Source: an uncultured Clostridium sp.
GTDB lineage: Bacteria; Bacillota; Clostridia; Peptostreptococcales; Peptostreptococcaceae
Direction: 5' to 3'
Assembly: GCA_945931665.1 (NCBI GenBank)
Contig: CAMEPL010000019.1
Coordinates: 1 to 36,383 of the forward strand
DNA: 36,383 bases
Position 1 is the first letter of the stretch. Every line of letters begins with the position of its first letter. Shown in pieces: positions 16,875-25,459 of the stretch. A program made the position numbers and the translations under genes. Below the pieces are notes generated by a model. The model saw only the letters and a program-made list of their open reading frames with translations, was not told the DNA's origin and searched no databases.

Positions 16875-18005
16875 ATGAAAAATATTTTATTAGAAGAAGG
16901 AAAAAAACTACACACTCAAATGTGTGAAATAAGTGATTATATATATGCAAATCCTGAATTAGGAAATGAAGAGTTTAAGTCGTCTGCAAAATTAATAGAG
17001 TTTTTAGAAGAACATAATTTCACTGTTGAAAAAGCCCTTCTAGGAATAGAAACATCATTTAGAGCAACATACGACAGCAAAAAGCCAGGAGCGACTATCG
17101 GATACTTATGTGAATATGATGCTCTTCCTGAAATAGGACATGGTTGTGGACATAACATGATAGGTGTTATGTCGGCAGCTGCTGGTATAGCTTTAAGTAA
17201 AGTTATAGATGAAGTTGGAGGAAAAATCATAGTATATGGTACTCCAGCAGAAGAGACAAACGGAGCAAAAGTTGTATTTGCAGAAGAAGGAATATTCGAC
17301 GAGCTTGATGTTGCAATGCTTGTTCATCCAAGTGATGTAAATATGAAAAGTGGAACAACTCAAGCACTTTACCCATTAGAATTTAGATATAAAGGTAAAA
17401 CTGCACATGCTGCAAGTTGTCCACAAGATGGAATAAACGCACTTAACAGTGTAATCCAATTATTCAACGGAATTGACGCACTTCGTCAACACGTAACTCC
17501 AGATGTTAGAATGCACGGAATAATAGTAAAAGGTGGAGTTGCGGCAAATGTGGTTCCAGACGAAGCAGTTGCTCAATTTTACTTTAGAGCAGCAACTAAA
17601 GAAACTTTAGACGATGTGCTTACTAAAGTTAAAAATATTGCACAAGGTGCAGCACTTATGACTGGTGCAACTTTAGAAATGGAAAGATATGAGTTCCCTA
17701 ACGACAACTTAGTAACTCATGAAAACTTATCTGAAGCATTTAATCAAAATTTGAGAGAGCTTGGAATAACTGAAATAGCACCACCAAAATCATCTGGTTC
17801 AAGCGATATCGGAAATGTAAGTCATAAAGTACCTACAATTCACCCATATATACAAGTATCATCTTGTCCAGCACCAGGTCATACTGTTGAATTAGCAGAA
17901 GCAACAGTTTCTGATTTAGGTCACGAAAGACTTCTTACTGGGGCAATGGCGCTTGCTTATACAGGATATGATGTTTTACTTGGAAAAGTTGATTTATCAA
18001 GATAG
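16875..18005 (+). CDS. M20 family metallopeptidase (AbgB/aminoacylase-like)
   Basis: 376 residues. Metal-site motifs: YLCEYDALPEIGHGCGHNM (Asp and His ligands), GTPAEETNGAK with the acidic base pair, VHPSD, and the C-terminal SSCPAPGHTVE. The lid domain carries FRYKGKTAHAASCPQDGINALN, as in p-aminobenzoyl-glutamate hydrolase AbgB and related dipeptidases. It is cytoplasmic and should release an amino acid from a dipeptide or N-acyl amino acid. AGGGGAG precedes the ATG. It is the second gene of the T-box unit, so carrier and hydrolase form an uptake-and-release pair. It is only distantly similar to the M20 protein at 7365-8555. Confidence 0.92.
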   Translation: MKNILLEEGKKLHTQMCEISDYIYANPELGNEEFKSSAKLIEFLEEHNFTVEKALLGIETSFRATYDSKKPGATIGYLCEYDALPEIGHGCGHNMIGVMSAAAGIALSKVIDEVGGKIIVYGTPAEETNGAKVVFAEEGIFDELDVAMLVHPSDVNMKSGTTQALYPLEFRYKGKTAHAASCPQDGINALNSVIQLFNGIDALRQHVTPDVRMHGIIVKGGVAANVVPDEAVAQFYFRAATKETLDDVLTKVKNIAQGAALMTGATLEMERYEFPNDNLVTHENLSEAFNQNLRELGITEIAPPKSSGSSDIGNVSHKVPTIHPYIQVSSCPAPGHTVELAEATVSDLGHERLLTGAMALAYTGYDVLLGKVDLSR

Positions 18006-18040
18006 TAATATAGATATTTACAGATTTGGTTTTATATAGA

Positions 18041-18068
18041 GCCGTGGCAATTATGCCACGGTTTTTTT
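18041..18068 (+). terminator. Terminator of the T-box unit
   Basis: Perfect 8-bp stem 18042-18049 with 18054-18061 (ccgtggca against tgccacgg), tight loop, run of seven Ts. Confidence 0.93.
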
Positions 18069-18189
18069 GCGTTATTTAAAAGATTGAGCATATTTAAGTA
18101 TCAAATAATAAGTTATATATTAATCAGGTATCAAAGTTACAATGTATAAGTAATTTATTTCCAGTATAAAAATTGCATATTTTACAACT

Positions 18190-18219
18190 TTGAAACAAGT
18201 TATTATCAGAATGTATACT
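18190..18219 (+). promoter_or_regulatory. Possible promoter of the deacetylase/two-component unit
   Basis: TTGAAA (18190-18195), an 18-bp spacer and TATACT (18214-18219), about 50 bp before the deacetylase ATG. Confidence 0.45.
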
Positions 18220-18272
18220 CCTATAGATTATTATAATTACACAAGATAATTTAACACCAAGGAGAGATTGAG

Positions 18273-19148
18273 ATGAGAAGATTTAATTTAAAAAAAATAG
18301 CAATAGTTTTAGGTATTAGTGGAGTTGTAATATGGGGTGGAAGTGTAACATTCGCAAAAATGATAGAAAAACACAATATAAAAGTTAACCAAGCCATTGC
18401 ACAACAAAAAAAAGAACAAGAAGAGGCAGAAGCAAAGAAACCAATAATAGGGGTTAATGAAGAGGGTAAAAAATACACTTATGATGCAAAAAAAGTACAA
18501 GAAAAATTAAATAATCATGATTACACAAATGATGGCAAAAAGGTAGTATTTTTAACTTTTGATGATGGGACATCAAAGACAAATACACCGGAAGTATTAA
18601 GAATTTTAAAAGAAAACAATATAAAAGCAACATTCTTTTTAACAGGATCTAATATAGAAAATGGGGGAGAAACTGCTAAAGATTTAGTAAGACAAGAATT
18701 TAATAGTGGACATGCAATAGCAAATCACTCTTATAGTCATGATTTTAAATTATTATATCCAGGTCGCAATTTAGATATGGAAGCTTTCAAAGCAGATTAT
18801 GAAAAAAACGATAAATTATTAAAATCTATATTAGGTGAAAACTTTACTACACATGTAATGAGATGCCCAGGTGGATATATGTCATGGAAAAACATGGACC
18901 CATTAAAAGATTATTTAAATGAAAATAAAATAGCATCTATAGATTGGAATGCTCTAAATGCTGATGCTGAAGGTCCAAAGAAAAACGCACAACAATTAGT
19001 TGATTTCGCTATAAAAACTGCTCAAGGAAAAGAAATGGTAGTACTATTAATGCACGACACATACGGAAAAGAAGAAACAGTTAAAGCTTTACCATCTATA
19101 ATAAAATATTTCAAAGATAATGGATATGAATTCAGAACTTTAGTATAA
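18273..19148 (+). CDS. Membrane-anchored polysaccharide deacetylase (NodB domain, PgdA-like)
   Basis: 291 residues. A hydrophobic N-terminal anchor (about 8-27) is followed by a charged, Glu/Lys-rich linker (to about 88) and a NodB domain. Catalytic signatures: TFDDGT with D97 and D98, the metal pair H152/H156 in NHSYSHD, the RCPGGYMSW motif and the C-terminal LLMHDTYGKEET. It should act outside the membrane, removing acetyl groups from N-acetylglucosamine units of peptidoglycan or another wall glycan, which in this family raises lysozyme resistance. AAGGAGAG gives the ribosome site. The histidine-kinase gene begins 38 bp later with no terminator between, so the enzyme and the two-component system are likely coexpressed. 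Confidence 0.9.
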   Translation: MRRFNLKKIAIVLGISGVVIWGGSVTFAKMIEKHNIKVNQAIAQQKKEQEEAEAKKPIIGVNEEGKKYTYDAKKVQEKLNNHDYTNDGKKVVFLTFDDGTSKTNTPEVLRILKENNIKATFFLTGSNIENGGETAKDLVRQEFNSGHAIANHSYSHDFKLLYPGRNLDMEAFKADYEKNDKLLKSILGENFTTHVMRCPGGYMSWKNMDPLKDYLNENKIASIDWNALNADAEGPKKNAQQLVDFAIKTAQGKEMVVLLMHDTYGKEETVKALPSIIKYFKDNGYEFRTLV

Positions 19149-19186
19149 TATATAATAATTAAAATTAAAGAATAACTGGTGATAAA

Positions 19187-20626
19187 ATGAAGTTTTGGAA
19201 AAAGATATTTCTATACTCATTAATATTATTCCTCTTATTATTCAACGGGGGAGGAATAATATTAATAGAGAAAATTCATAGTGAAAATCTAAACAATGCA
19301 ATAAAATCTTTAATGTATAAATCTTTAAATGTAGAATCAGTTATGTACCTAAATGCAGATTACCTTGTGAATATAGAGGTAGATAGTGAATCTAATATGA
19401 AAAATTGGATGGATATTATTATAAATGGTTATTCAATAAACAATGTAGAACAATATAATACAGAATTATATTCTATGGAAAATAAAGAAATAACATCTGA
19501 TTTAAAGCAAAAAATACAAGGCAAAAGAGAAGAAATTTTGCAGGCAAAAGAAGGTCAAAAGGCTTTTATCATAAGAAGTATAAATAATAAAAAATATGCA
19601 TTTGTAAGTTCTGTGGTTAATTTGGAAAATAGAGATTTTAAATTGATTATATCTAGGGACATACAATATGTTTATAGTGAGAGAATTAATAATTATAAAT
19701 TTTTTATACTTATTGATTTTATAATACTAATCATACTATCTATTGGAATGTATATAATTTCAAAAAAATTAACTAATCCATTAGTTAATTTAAGTAATAT
19801 ATCTAAAGATATTGCAAAAGGTGAGTACGATATAAGAGTTGCAGAAAGTAAAAAAAATGACGAGATAGGAGTATTAGAACATAATTTTAATCTTATGATA
19901 GACGTTATTGAACATAATATAGATGAACTAAAATCTTTAAATGAATCAAAACAAAGATTTATAGATAGTTTAAATCATGAAATTAAAACACCGATTACAT
20001 CGATTATAGGTTATTCTGAACTTTTATTAAGAAGTAATGTAAGTGAAGAAATAAAACTTAAAGCTTATGAATATATCAATTCTGAAGCAAAGAGACTAGA
20101 AACTTTAAACTCAACATTATTAAAATTAACTTTAATAAGAGAAGAAAAGAATAGTTTAGGTAAGATAAATCTTAGAGAAACACTAAATAGCGTAGAAAAT
20201 ATACTGAGATATAAGCTTGAAAAAAAAGAGGTAAATTTAAATATAGAAATAGAGAATATAAATATTTTAGCTGATAAAGAGCTATTAGAAGTTTTGCTTA
20301 CTAATATTATAGACAACAGTATTAAGGCCAGTAATCAAAATTCCAATATAAATATAAGTGGATATTATGAAAATGACAAATATATTTTAAAAATTATCGA
20401 TTATGGTATAGGTATACCGAAGGAAGATTTAGATAAAATAGTGGAACCATTTTATATGGTAGATAAAGCGAGAACTAGAAAAAATAATGGAATAGGATTG
20501 GGGCTTTCTATATGCAGCGAAATTTGCGATATGCATAATATATCATTAGATATAGAAAGTGAATTAAATATGGGGACCGTAGTGATTTTAGGATTTGATA
20601 AGGAGAATTATTTTAATGAAATATAA
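19187..20626 (+). CDS. Membrane sensor histidine kinase
   Basis: 479 residues. TM1 is about 7-27, an extracytoplasmic sensor domain about 28-165, TM2 about 167-190, HAMP about 190-245, HisKA with H264 in LNHEIKTPIT, and a HATPase with the N box in IDNSIKAS and G boxes in DYGIGIP and GIGLGLS. It should autophosphorylate on H264 and pass phosphate to the regulator encoded at 21276. The ribosome site (GGTGAT) is weak, suggesting translation tied to the upstream gene. The gene overlaps the next one by 11 bp. Gene order kinase, exported protein, regulator is unusual, since the regulator mostly comes first. No close family name can be given from sequence alone. Confidence 0.93.
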   Translation: MKFWKKIFLYSLILFLLLFNGGGIILIEKIHSENLNNAIKSLMYKSLNVESVMYLNADYLVNIEVDSESNMKNWMDIIINGYSINNVEQYNTELYSMENKEITSDLKQKIQGKREEILQAKEGQKAFIIRSINNKKYAFVSSVVNLENRDFKLIISRDIQYVYSERINNYKFFILIDFIILIILSIGMYIISKKLTNPLVNLSNISKDIAKGEYDIRVAESKKNDEIGVLEHNFNLMIDVIEHNIDELKSLNESKQRFIDSLNHEIKTPITSIIGYSELLLRSNVSEEIKLKAYEYINSEAKRLETLNSTLLKLTLIREEKNSLGKINLRETLNSVENILRYKLEKKEVNLNIEIENINILADKELLEVLLTNIIDNSIKASNQNSNINISGYYENDKYILKIIDYGIGIPKEDLDKIVEPFYMVDKARTRKNNGIGLGLSICSEICDMHNISLDIESELNMGTVVILGFDKENYFNEI

Positions 20627-21260
20627 AATAATAATAATCACAGTATTACTAATATCATCGATTGCTTTATTATCTATGTTTAATGTACAATATCCTCATA
20701 CCTATAAAGAAAATGTATTATATAGTCAAAATGATATAAGTGGCTATAATGAAAAAGAAACTGAAAAAAGTAGTAATTTAGTAAATCGAAATGAAGCTAT
20801 AAAAATAGCCAAATACTATATAGAAGACATATTAGGAAATGACTTAAGTAGTGATGAAAATAAAATGTATGTCAATTTATATAAAAATGATAGCAGCGCC
20901 GAATCATATTACTGGAATATAAGTTGGTCTAGTCCAAATTTAGCATGTGGTATAGAGATAAATACTATAAATAGACAGATAAACAATATATATGTTAATA
21001 GATATTTAAATAATAAGTATAATAATACAACACCTCCTATATTACTAAGTAAAGATGAAGTTTTTGATATTGTAGGAGATTTTATAGAAGCATTAGGATT
21101 TAACATGAATATGTATAGATTAGATATGAGTAATATGAATTTCAATATTGATGGATATCAAATTTGTACATTTATAAATAAAAATAATCCAAAAGATAAA
21201 TTTGAGATTGATATTTCAATTACAGAAAAATTTATCACTAATTATGTTAGAAACCCATAA
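20616..21260 (+). CDS. Exported PepSY-like protein of the two-component unit
   Basis: 214 residues from the ATG at 20616, chosen because AAGGAG lies 11 bp upstream; an in-frame ATT at 20595 has no such site. Residues 4-22 are a hydrophobic signal or anchor with no lipobox Cys. The rest has two repeats that look like degenerate PepSY domains: NEAIKIAKYYI ... YWNISWSS ... IEINTINRQINNIYVN, then SKDEVFDIVGDFI and a similar strand set. PepSY domains are often extracytoplasmic inhibitors or ligand binders. Lying between kinase and regulator and overlapping the kinase gene, it may modulate that kinase, as YycH/YycI do for WalK. That role is inference; I recognise no named family. Confidence 0.75.
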   Translation: MKYKIIIITVLLISSIALLSMFNVQYPHTYKENVLYSQNDISGYNEKETEKSSNLVNRNEAIKIAKYYIEDILGNDLSSDENKMYVNLYKNDSSAESYYWNISWSSPNLACGIEINTINRQINNIYVNRYLNNKYNNTTPPILLSKDEVFDIVGDFIEALGFNMNMYRLDMSNMNFNIDGYQICTFINKNNPKDKFEIDISITEKFITNYVRNP

Positions 21261-21275
21261 AAAGGAGACTTTTTA

Positions 21276-21926
21276 ATGAAAATATTAGTAGTAGAAGATG
21301 AAGCCCCTATTAGAGATTTAGTATCTATAAATTTGCAACTAGTTGGTTATGAAGTATTTACAGCTGAAGATGGTATTATAGCACAAGAATTTTTAGAAAA
21401 ACAAAAGGTAGATTTAATTTTACTTGATGTTATGATACCGGGAATAGATGGATTTTCTTTGATTGAAAAGATAAAAAAACACAATATACCAGTTATATTT
21501 GTAACTGCAAAAGAATCTGTCCTAGATAGAGTAAAGGGGTTAAGACTGGGAGCAGATGATTATATAATAAAACCATTTGAAACAATAGAACTATTAGCTA
21601 GAATAGAAGTAGTATTAAGACGATATAACAAAAATGACAATTATATTAGATTTAAAGACATAGAAGTAGATACAAAACAACGTACTGTTAAATTAAACGG
21701 TAAAGAAGTGTATCTTACAGTAAAAGAATATGAATTATTAATCTTGCTATTACAAAATAAAAATATGGCCTTATCTAGAGATCAGATACTAGAGAGAGTA
21801 TGGGGATTTGAATATGGAGGGGAAACTAGAACAGTAGATATTCATATTCAACGTATTAGAGAAAAACTCGACTTGAAAAATAATATAAAGACTGTATTTA
21901 AAGTTGGATATAGATTAGAAGAATAG
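21276..21926 (+). CDS. OmpR-family response regulator
   Basis: 216 residues. The receiver domain (1-118) has the acidic pair E7/D8, phosphoacceptor D51 in LLDVMIPG, Thr in VTAKES and Lys in IIKPFE. The DNA-binding winged helix (125-216) has LTVKEYELLILLL and RTVDIHIQRIREKL. AAAGGAG overlaps the end of the preceding gene, 15 bp away, so it is cotranscribed. It is the partner of the kinase at 19187-20626. Likely targets include its own unit with the deacetylase, but no repeated operator is visible upstream of 18273. Confidence 0.95.
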   Translation: MKILVVEDEAPIRDLVSINLQLVGYEVFTAEDGIIAQEFLEKQKVDLILLDVMIPGIDGFSLIEKIKKHNIPVIFVTAKESVLDRVKGLRLGADDYIIKPFETIELLARIEVVLRRYNKNDNYIRFKDIEVDTKQRTVKLNGKEVYLTVKEYELLILLLQNKNMALSRDQILERVWGFEYGGETRTVDIHIQRIREKLDLKNNIKTVFKVGYRLEE

Positions 21927-21930
21927 TAAC

Positions 21931-21977
21931 AAACTCCTTTGAGGTGATTAATTGAATTCACAAAAAGGAGTTTTTTT
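21931..21977 (+). terminator. Terminator of the deacetylase/two-component unit
   Basis: 9-bp stem 21931-21939 with 21965-21973 (aaactcctt against aaggagttt), with an inner gtgatt/aattcac helix, then Ts. Confidence 0.88.
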
Positions 21978-22043
21978 ATAGTGCATAGGAAATTATATTC
22001 ATATTAAAACTATGTATAATTATAATTTTCGTATATGTGTTTC

Positions 22044-22086
22044 AAAGAAATCTACATTGAAAGGTCTTTAGAATAAAGATTTCTTT
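22044..22086. repeat. Inverted repeat upstream of the zinc-ribbon gene
   Basis: aaagaaatct (22044-22053) is perfectly repeated as agatttcttt (22077-22086) with a 23-nt spacer. It lies 56 bp before the ATG at 22142. It could be an operator or a leader hairpin; no T-run follows on either side. Confidence 0.5.
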
Positions 22087-22141
22087 ATTTATCATAGAAA
22101 TTTACTTATAACTATATATTTTAATATAAGGGGGAGTTTTT

Positions 22142-22762
22142 ATGAAATGCAATAGGTGCGGAAGTGAAGTTGAAGATAATAGTAAATTCTGCAGAGTTTG
22201 TGGTCAAAATCTACAAGATAAGAATATAGATGACTTACAAATAAATCAAGAGAAAGATAACTTAAACAAACAAACTGAACAAAAATATAAACAAAAGAAT
22301 ATTGATATTGATAATAATATAAATACACAAAAGGATAATAAAAGTACATTTAAAATTGTTGTAGGTGTATTTGCTGTAATAATAGTTATAGCATTTATAT
22401 TTACTATAATTGTATCAAGCAGAGGAACATCAAAAGAAGTTGAAACTGTTAAAAATGGTAATTTTATAGACTACCCTGAATATGAAGGTTATACAACAAT
22501 AGGAGCAGCATTTGAAAATTATTTTGATGATACTAAATGGCGATATTTTGTGTCAGATGATGGGTTAGATATAGTAGAGTTTGAGGGAGTATTTTTGTAT
22601 TGTGATAAAGAGACAAATTGTTGTCTACAATTTGAACTCTATGATGACAACCATTTTGAGACATATGCATTAGAGTTTAATGGAGTTCCACAATCCAATA
22701 TTATGATGAATGCACTTATCGATGAAGTTATGACTGATGCTCAATATATGGATGAATACTAA
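22142..22762 (+). CDS. Zinc-ribbon membrane protein of unknown function
   Basis: 206 residues in three parts: an N-terminal zinc ribbon with C3, C6, C17 and C20 (CNRCG and FCRVCG), a very polar Asn/Lys/Gln-rich linker (22-70), one TM helix (72-92), and an acidic C-terminal domain (about 95-206) with aromatic residues and no recognised motif. Topology should be ribbon inside, C-terminal domain outside, as in other Firmicute proteins with this build. AGGGGGAG precedes the ATG. A second single-TM protein gene follows after 26 bp. Function unknown; an envelope sensing or assembly role is only a guess from the layout. Confidence 0.82.
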   Translation: MKCNRCGSEVEDNSKFCRVCGQNLQDKNIDDLQINQEKDNLNKQTEQKYKQKNIDIDNNINTQKDNKSTFKIVVGVFAVIIVIAFIFTIIVSSRGTSKEVETVKNGNFIDYPEYEGYTTIGAAFENYFDDTKWRYFVSDDGLDIVEFEGVFLYCDKETNCCLQFELYDDNHFETYALEFNGVPQSNIMMNALIDEVMTDAQYMDEY

Positions 22763-22788
22763 ATTGTTAAATAATTAGGGGTGATATT

Positions 22789-23307
22789 ATGACTGATGAT
22801 CCTAACAATTCTAATAATGATAATAAGGGTGGTATACCTGTATATGTAATAATCATTTTAGTAATTATAATTATTGCTGTATTTATTTTTATTGGAAAAT
22901 TATTAGATGCAGTTGAAAGTGTCTTTATGTCAGATGATTTTAAAGATGACGTAAATCATGCAGTAACAACAATACAACAAGAAACATATGACTCAAAACT
23001 TGAAGCTCTAACTGGAGAGTTAGCTGAAATACTAGAACAAGATGATTATGTGCAATATGATGTGGAAAATGGAATTATAACTATAGATATATTTGATGAA
23101 GATCTATATGTTCCAGAAGAAGAACTAGATGCAACAAGATATGGAATAGATTTATTTGGAATAGTCCCAGACACATTATTTAATCAGATAATACATTGGT
23201 ACAATACTAAGGGAGAATATCCATATGTTATATTAAATATGTGTGATGCTGAAGGACATATATTGTATAAATTAGAAGGTGATAGTGAGATAGAAGAAAA
23301 TTATTAA
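22789..23307 (+). CDS. Small single-TM acidic protein, function unknown
   Basis: 172 residues. A short Asp/Asn-rich N-terminus is followed by one strongly hydrophobic helix (16-36) and an acidic domain with no Cys pairs or catalytic motif. The domain includes DDFKDDVNHAVTTIQQ, YDVENGIITIDIFDED and VILNMCDAEGHILYKL, suggesting a small alpha/beta fold. It could be anchored with the domain outside. AGGGGTGAT is the ribosome site. It is cotranscribed with the zinc-ribbon gene 26 bp upstream, and the pair ends at a strong terminator. I do not recognise the family. Confidence 0.75.
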   Translation: MTDDPNNSNNDNKGGIPVYVIIILVIIIIAVFIFIGKLLDAVESVFMSDDFKDDVNHAVTTIQQETYDSKLEALTGELAEILEQDDYVQYDVENGIITIDIFDEDLYVPEEELDATRYGIDLFGIVPDTLFNQIIHWYNTKGEYPYVILNMCDAEGHILYKLEGDSEIEENY

Positions 23308-23338
23308 AGTATGTTATGTGTTTATTTTAAATTAACAT

Positions 23339-23370
23339 AAAAAATCAGATAGAAATCTATCTGATTTTTT
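23339..23370 (+). terminator. Terminator of the zinc-ribbon pair
   Basis: Perfect 12-bp stem 23341-23352 with 23357-23368 (aaaatcagatag against ctatctgatttt), then Ts. The rest of the gap to 23621 holds a small 6-bp hairpin (aacgct/agcgtt, 23403-23418) and a TATAAT at 23555-23560 without a good -35. Confidence 0.92.
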
Positions 23371-23621
23371 GTTTTGTTTAAGTTATAATTAAAATTTGGT
23401 CAACGCTCAAAAGCGTTTATTAAGGAAAGCAACTGTTATAGATATTATTATTACCTTATGAAATTAAAAATATACATATTTATTTATATTTTTGATAAAA
23501 TATATAAAACTAATTTGAAATTAAGTATCTTATGCAGATTCAAGATGTTTATAGTATAATGGTAACAAAATAATGATTTTAAAACTTTAAAATAGATTAG
23601 ACAAAGGATAAGGTGAATAAT

Positions 23622-24383
23622 ATGAATATACTTATATCAAATGATGATGGAATAAATGCAGAGGGAATAAAAATCTTAGCAGAAGAAATATCAAAAATAG
23701 CAAATACATATGTAGTCGCACCAGACAGCCCAAGAAGTGCTAGTGGACATGCAATAACTCTTCACAAGCCTATATTAATAAATGATGAATTTATAGCAGA
23801 AAATGTCAAAGCTTATTCAACTTCGGGAACACCTGCAGATTGTGTAAAAGTAGGCATTGAATCAATTTTAAAAGATGTAGAAATTGACTTAGTTTTAAGT
23901 GGAATAAATAATGGACCCAATTTAGGAACTGATGTTATATATTCTGGAACTGTTGCAGCAGCGATTGAAGGGCTTATTGAAGGTAAACCATCTATAGCTC
24001 TTTCTTGTGATGCATCAAAAGTTACAAATAAAGAATATAGAGAAGCAGCAAAGTATACAGCAAAATTAGTTCAAAAATTAGATGGAAATTTAGACAAGCT
24101 AAATGGAAATATATTAAATGTAAACTTCCCAAAAGGAGAGAAAAAAGGAGTAAGAATAACTAAACTTGGCAAACGAGTATACAACAATGTTATGGATGAT
24201 AGACAAAGTGTAAGAGGACAAAGATATGTTTGGATGGGTGGAGAGTTAGCGAGTATAGAGCAAGATAAAGATAGTGATATATTTGCAGTCGAAAATGGCT
24301 ATATATCAATAACTCCAGTTCATATAAATATGACAGAAATGGGTAAAATTGAAGAGCTTAGAGAATTAGGGTTAGAACAATAA
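23622..24383 (+). CDS. surE: 5'/3'-nucleotidase SurE
   Basis: 253 residues from the ATG at 23622; AAGG at 23610 fits this start, and an in-frame GTG at 23613 lies on the ribosome site. Family signatures are complete: ISNDDGINAEGI with metal ligands D8/D9, APDSPRSASGHA with the active-site Ser, STSGTPADCV, and LVLSGINNGPNLG with the Asn ligand. SurE is a cytoplasmic divalent-metal phosphatase acting on nucleoside monophosphates and, in some species, short polyphosphate. It stands alone here, without the pcm or rpoS partners known from Proteobacteria. It is convergent with the kinase gene at 24465. Confidence 0.96.
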   Translation: MNILISNDDGINAEGIKILAEEISKIANTYVVAPDSPRSASGHAITLHKPILINDEFIAENVKAYSTSGTPADCVKVGIESILKDVEIDLVLSGINNGPNLGTDVIYSGTVAAAIEGLIEGKPSIALSCDASKVTNKEYREAAKYTAKLVQKLDGNLDKLNGNILNVNFPKGEKKGVRITKLGKRVYNNVMDDRQSVRGQRYVWMGGELASIEQDKDSDIFAVENGYISITPVHINMTEMGKIEELRELGLEQ

Positions 24384-24417
24384 GATAAGTTGCAGAAATA
24401 AAAAATAATCTTATATA

Positions 24418-24466
24418 AAATCTATAGGCATATAAATAATAATTATATTGATATGCCTATAGATTT
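24418..24466. terminator. Bidirectional terminator between surE and the ABC/two-component operon
   Basis: Perfect 16-bp stem 24418-24433 with 24451-24466 (aaatctataggcatat against atatgcctatagattt), T-rich on both sides, touching the stop codon of the minus-strand kinase gene. Confidence 0.85.
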
Positions 24467-25361
24467 ATTTAAAAAGTGGAATTTCAAAAAATATAGAAAT
24501 TGTATTATTCGTATTATCCAAATAAGCACCCACATTTCCATTCATTTGTTTAACTAAAAATTCTACAATAGAAAGTCCAAGACCAGTTGATTTATTTCGA
24601 GTTGAATCAGCAGTATAAAACCTATGAAACAGCTTATCAATGTTTATATTAACATCTGGATTTATGGGATTAGAAAAAATCACTTTGGCATTTTGTTGAG
24701 CCTCTATTTTTATATCTATATTTCCAAGGGAATATTTTGAGCAGTTGTTTAATAAATTTTCGATTATACGAATTAACATATTTTTATCTCCAAGTACATA
24801 AATTGGAGGTGTTTCATTAATATTTACGTTTATATTTTTTTCTTCTAAAATACCTATATAAGACAGAATACATTCCACAATTAAATTACTTATATTTATT
24901 TTTTCTAAAGTAGGTTGAACTTTTGCTGTGATAAGATAAGAATATTCAAAAAAGCGTTCAATTAAATTACCGAGTTCATCAGTAGATTTTTGGGCAGTAT
25001 GGAGAATTTTAAGTTGCTCATTATCTAATTCAGTTCTTTCAAGAAGTTGTTGATATCCTTTAATAGATGTAAGCGGAGTTCTAAGATCATGAGAAATATT
25101 AGAGATTAATTCCTTAAATTGTTTTTGTTCATTTATACTGTCAAGGCGTCGTTGTTCTTCTAATTTTAAGCAACGATTGATATTGCTTGTCAGTTTGTTT
25201 AGTGTTTTATTAAAAAGTTCAATGTTAAGAGGTTGGCGAGTATTTTCACAAAGTCTTTTGTCCAATTGTGTGTTAATTGACTTTAATTGTTTTACGATAA
25301 GCAGAATATATATAATTAAAATTAATAAAAATATACTTAATATAGTAGTAGCAACACTCAC
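24465..25361 (-). CDS. Single-TM sensor histidine kinase of the peptide-ABC operon
   Basis: 298 residues. One N-terminal TM helix (5-24), a coiled region (to about 80), HisKA with H91 in ISHDLRTPLTS, and a HATPase ending FYTADSTRNKSTGLGLSIVEFL. With no extracytoplasmic loop it cannot sense ligand by itself, and in related systems the ABC transporter supplies the signal. The start is GTG with GGAG just upstream; a GGGG lies further out. It is the last gene of a minus-strand unit: regulator, ATPase, permease, kinase. The substrate is probably a bacteriocin or antimicrobial peptide, by analogy with bacitracin/lantibiotic immunity modules. Confidence 0.92.
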   Translation of the reverse strand: MSVATTILSIFLLILIIYILLIVKQLKSINTQLDKRLCENTRQPLNIELFNKTLNKLTSNINRCLKLEEQRRLDSINEQKQFKELISNISHDLRTPLTSIKGYQQLLERTELDNEQLKILHTAQKSTDELGNLIERFFEYSYLITAKVQPTLEKINISNLIVECILSYIGILEEKNINVNINETPPIYVLGDKNMLIRIIENLLNNCSKYSLGNIDIKIEAQQNAKVIFSNPINPDVNINIDKLFHRFYTADSTRNKSTGLGLSIVEFLVKQMNGNVGAYLDNTNNTISIFFEIPLFK

Positions 25362-25459
25362 TTACTCCAACCCCTTTATCTTTAGTATTAAATATTATAA
25401 TATTTATAATAAATTATAACATTTAATACTTTAATTTATATAAATTTACTTAATACCCT

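Noticed and set aside
25177-25419. Plus-strand frame of 80 codons over the start of the kinase gene
   Set aside because: It is the antisense of the TM and coiled region of the kinase; composition and lack of a ribosome site mark it as a shadow.
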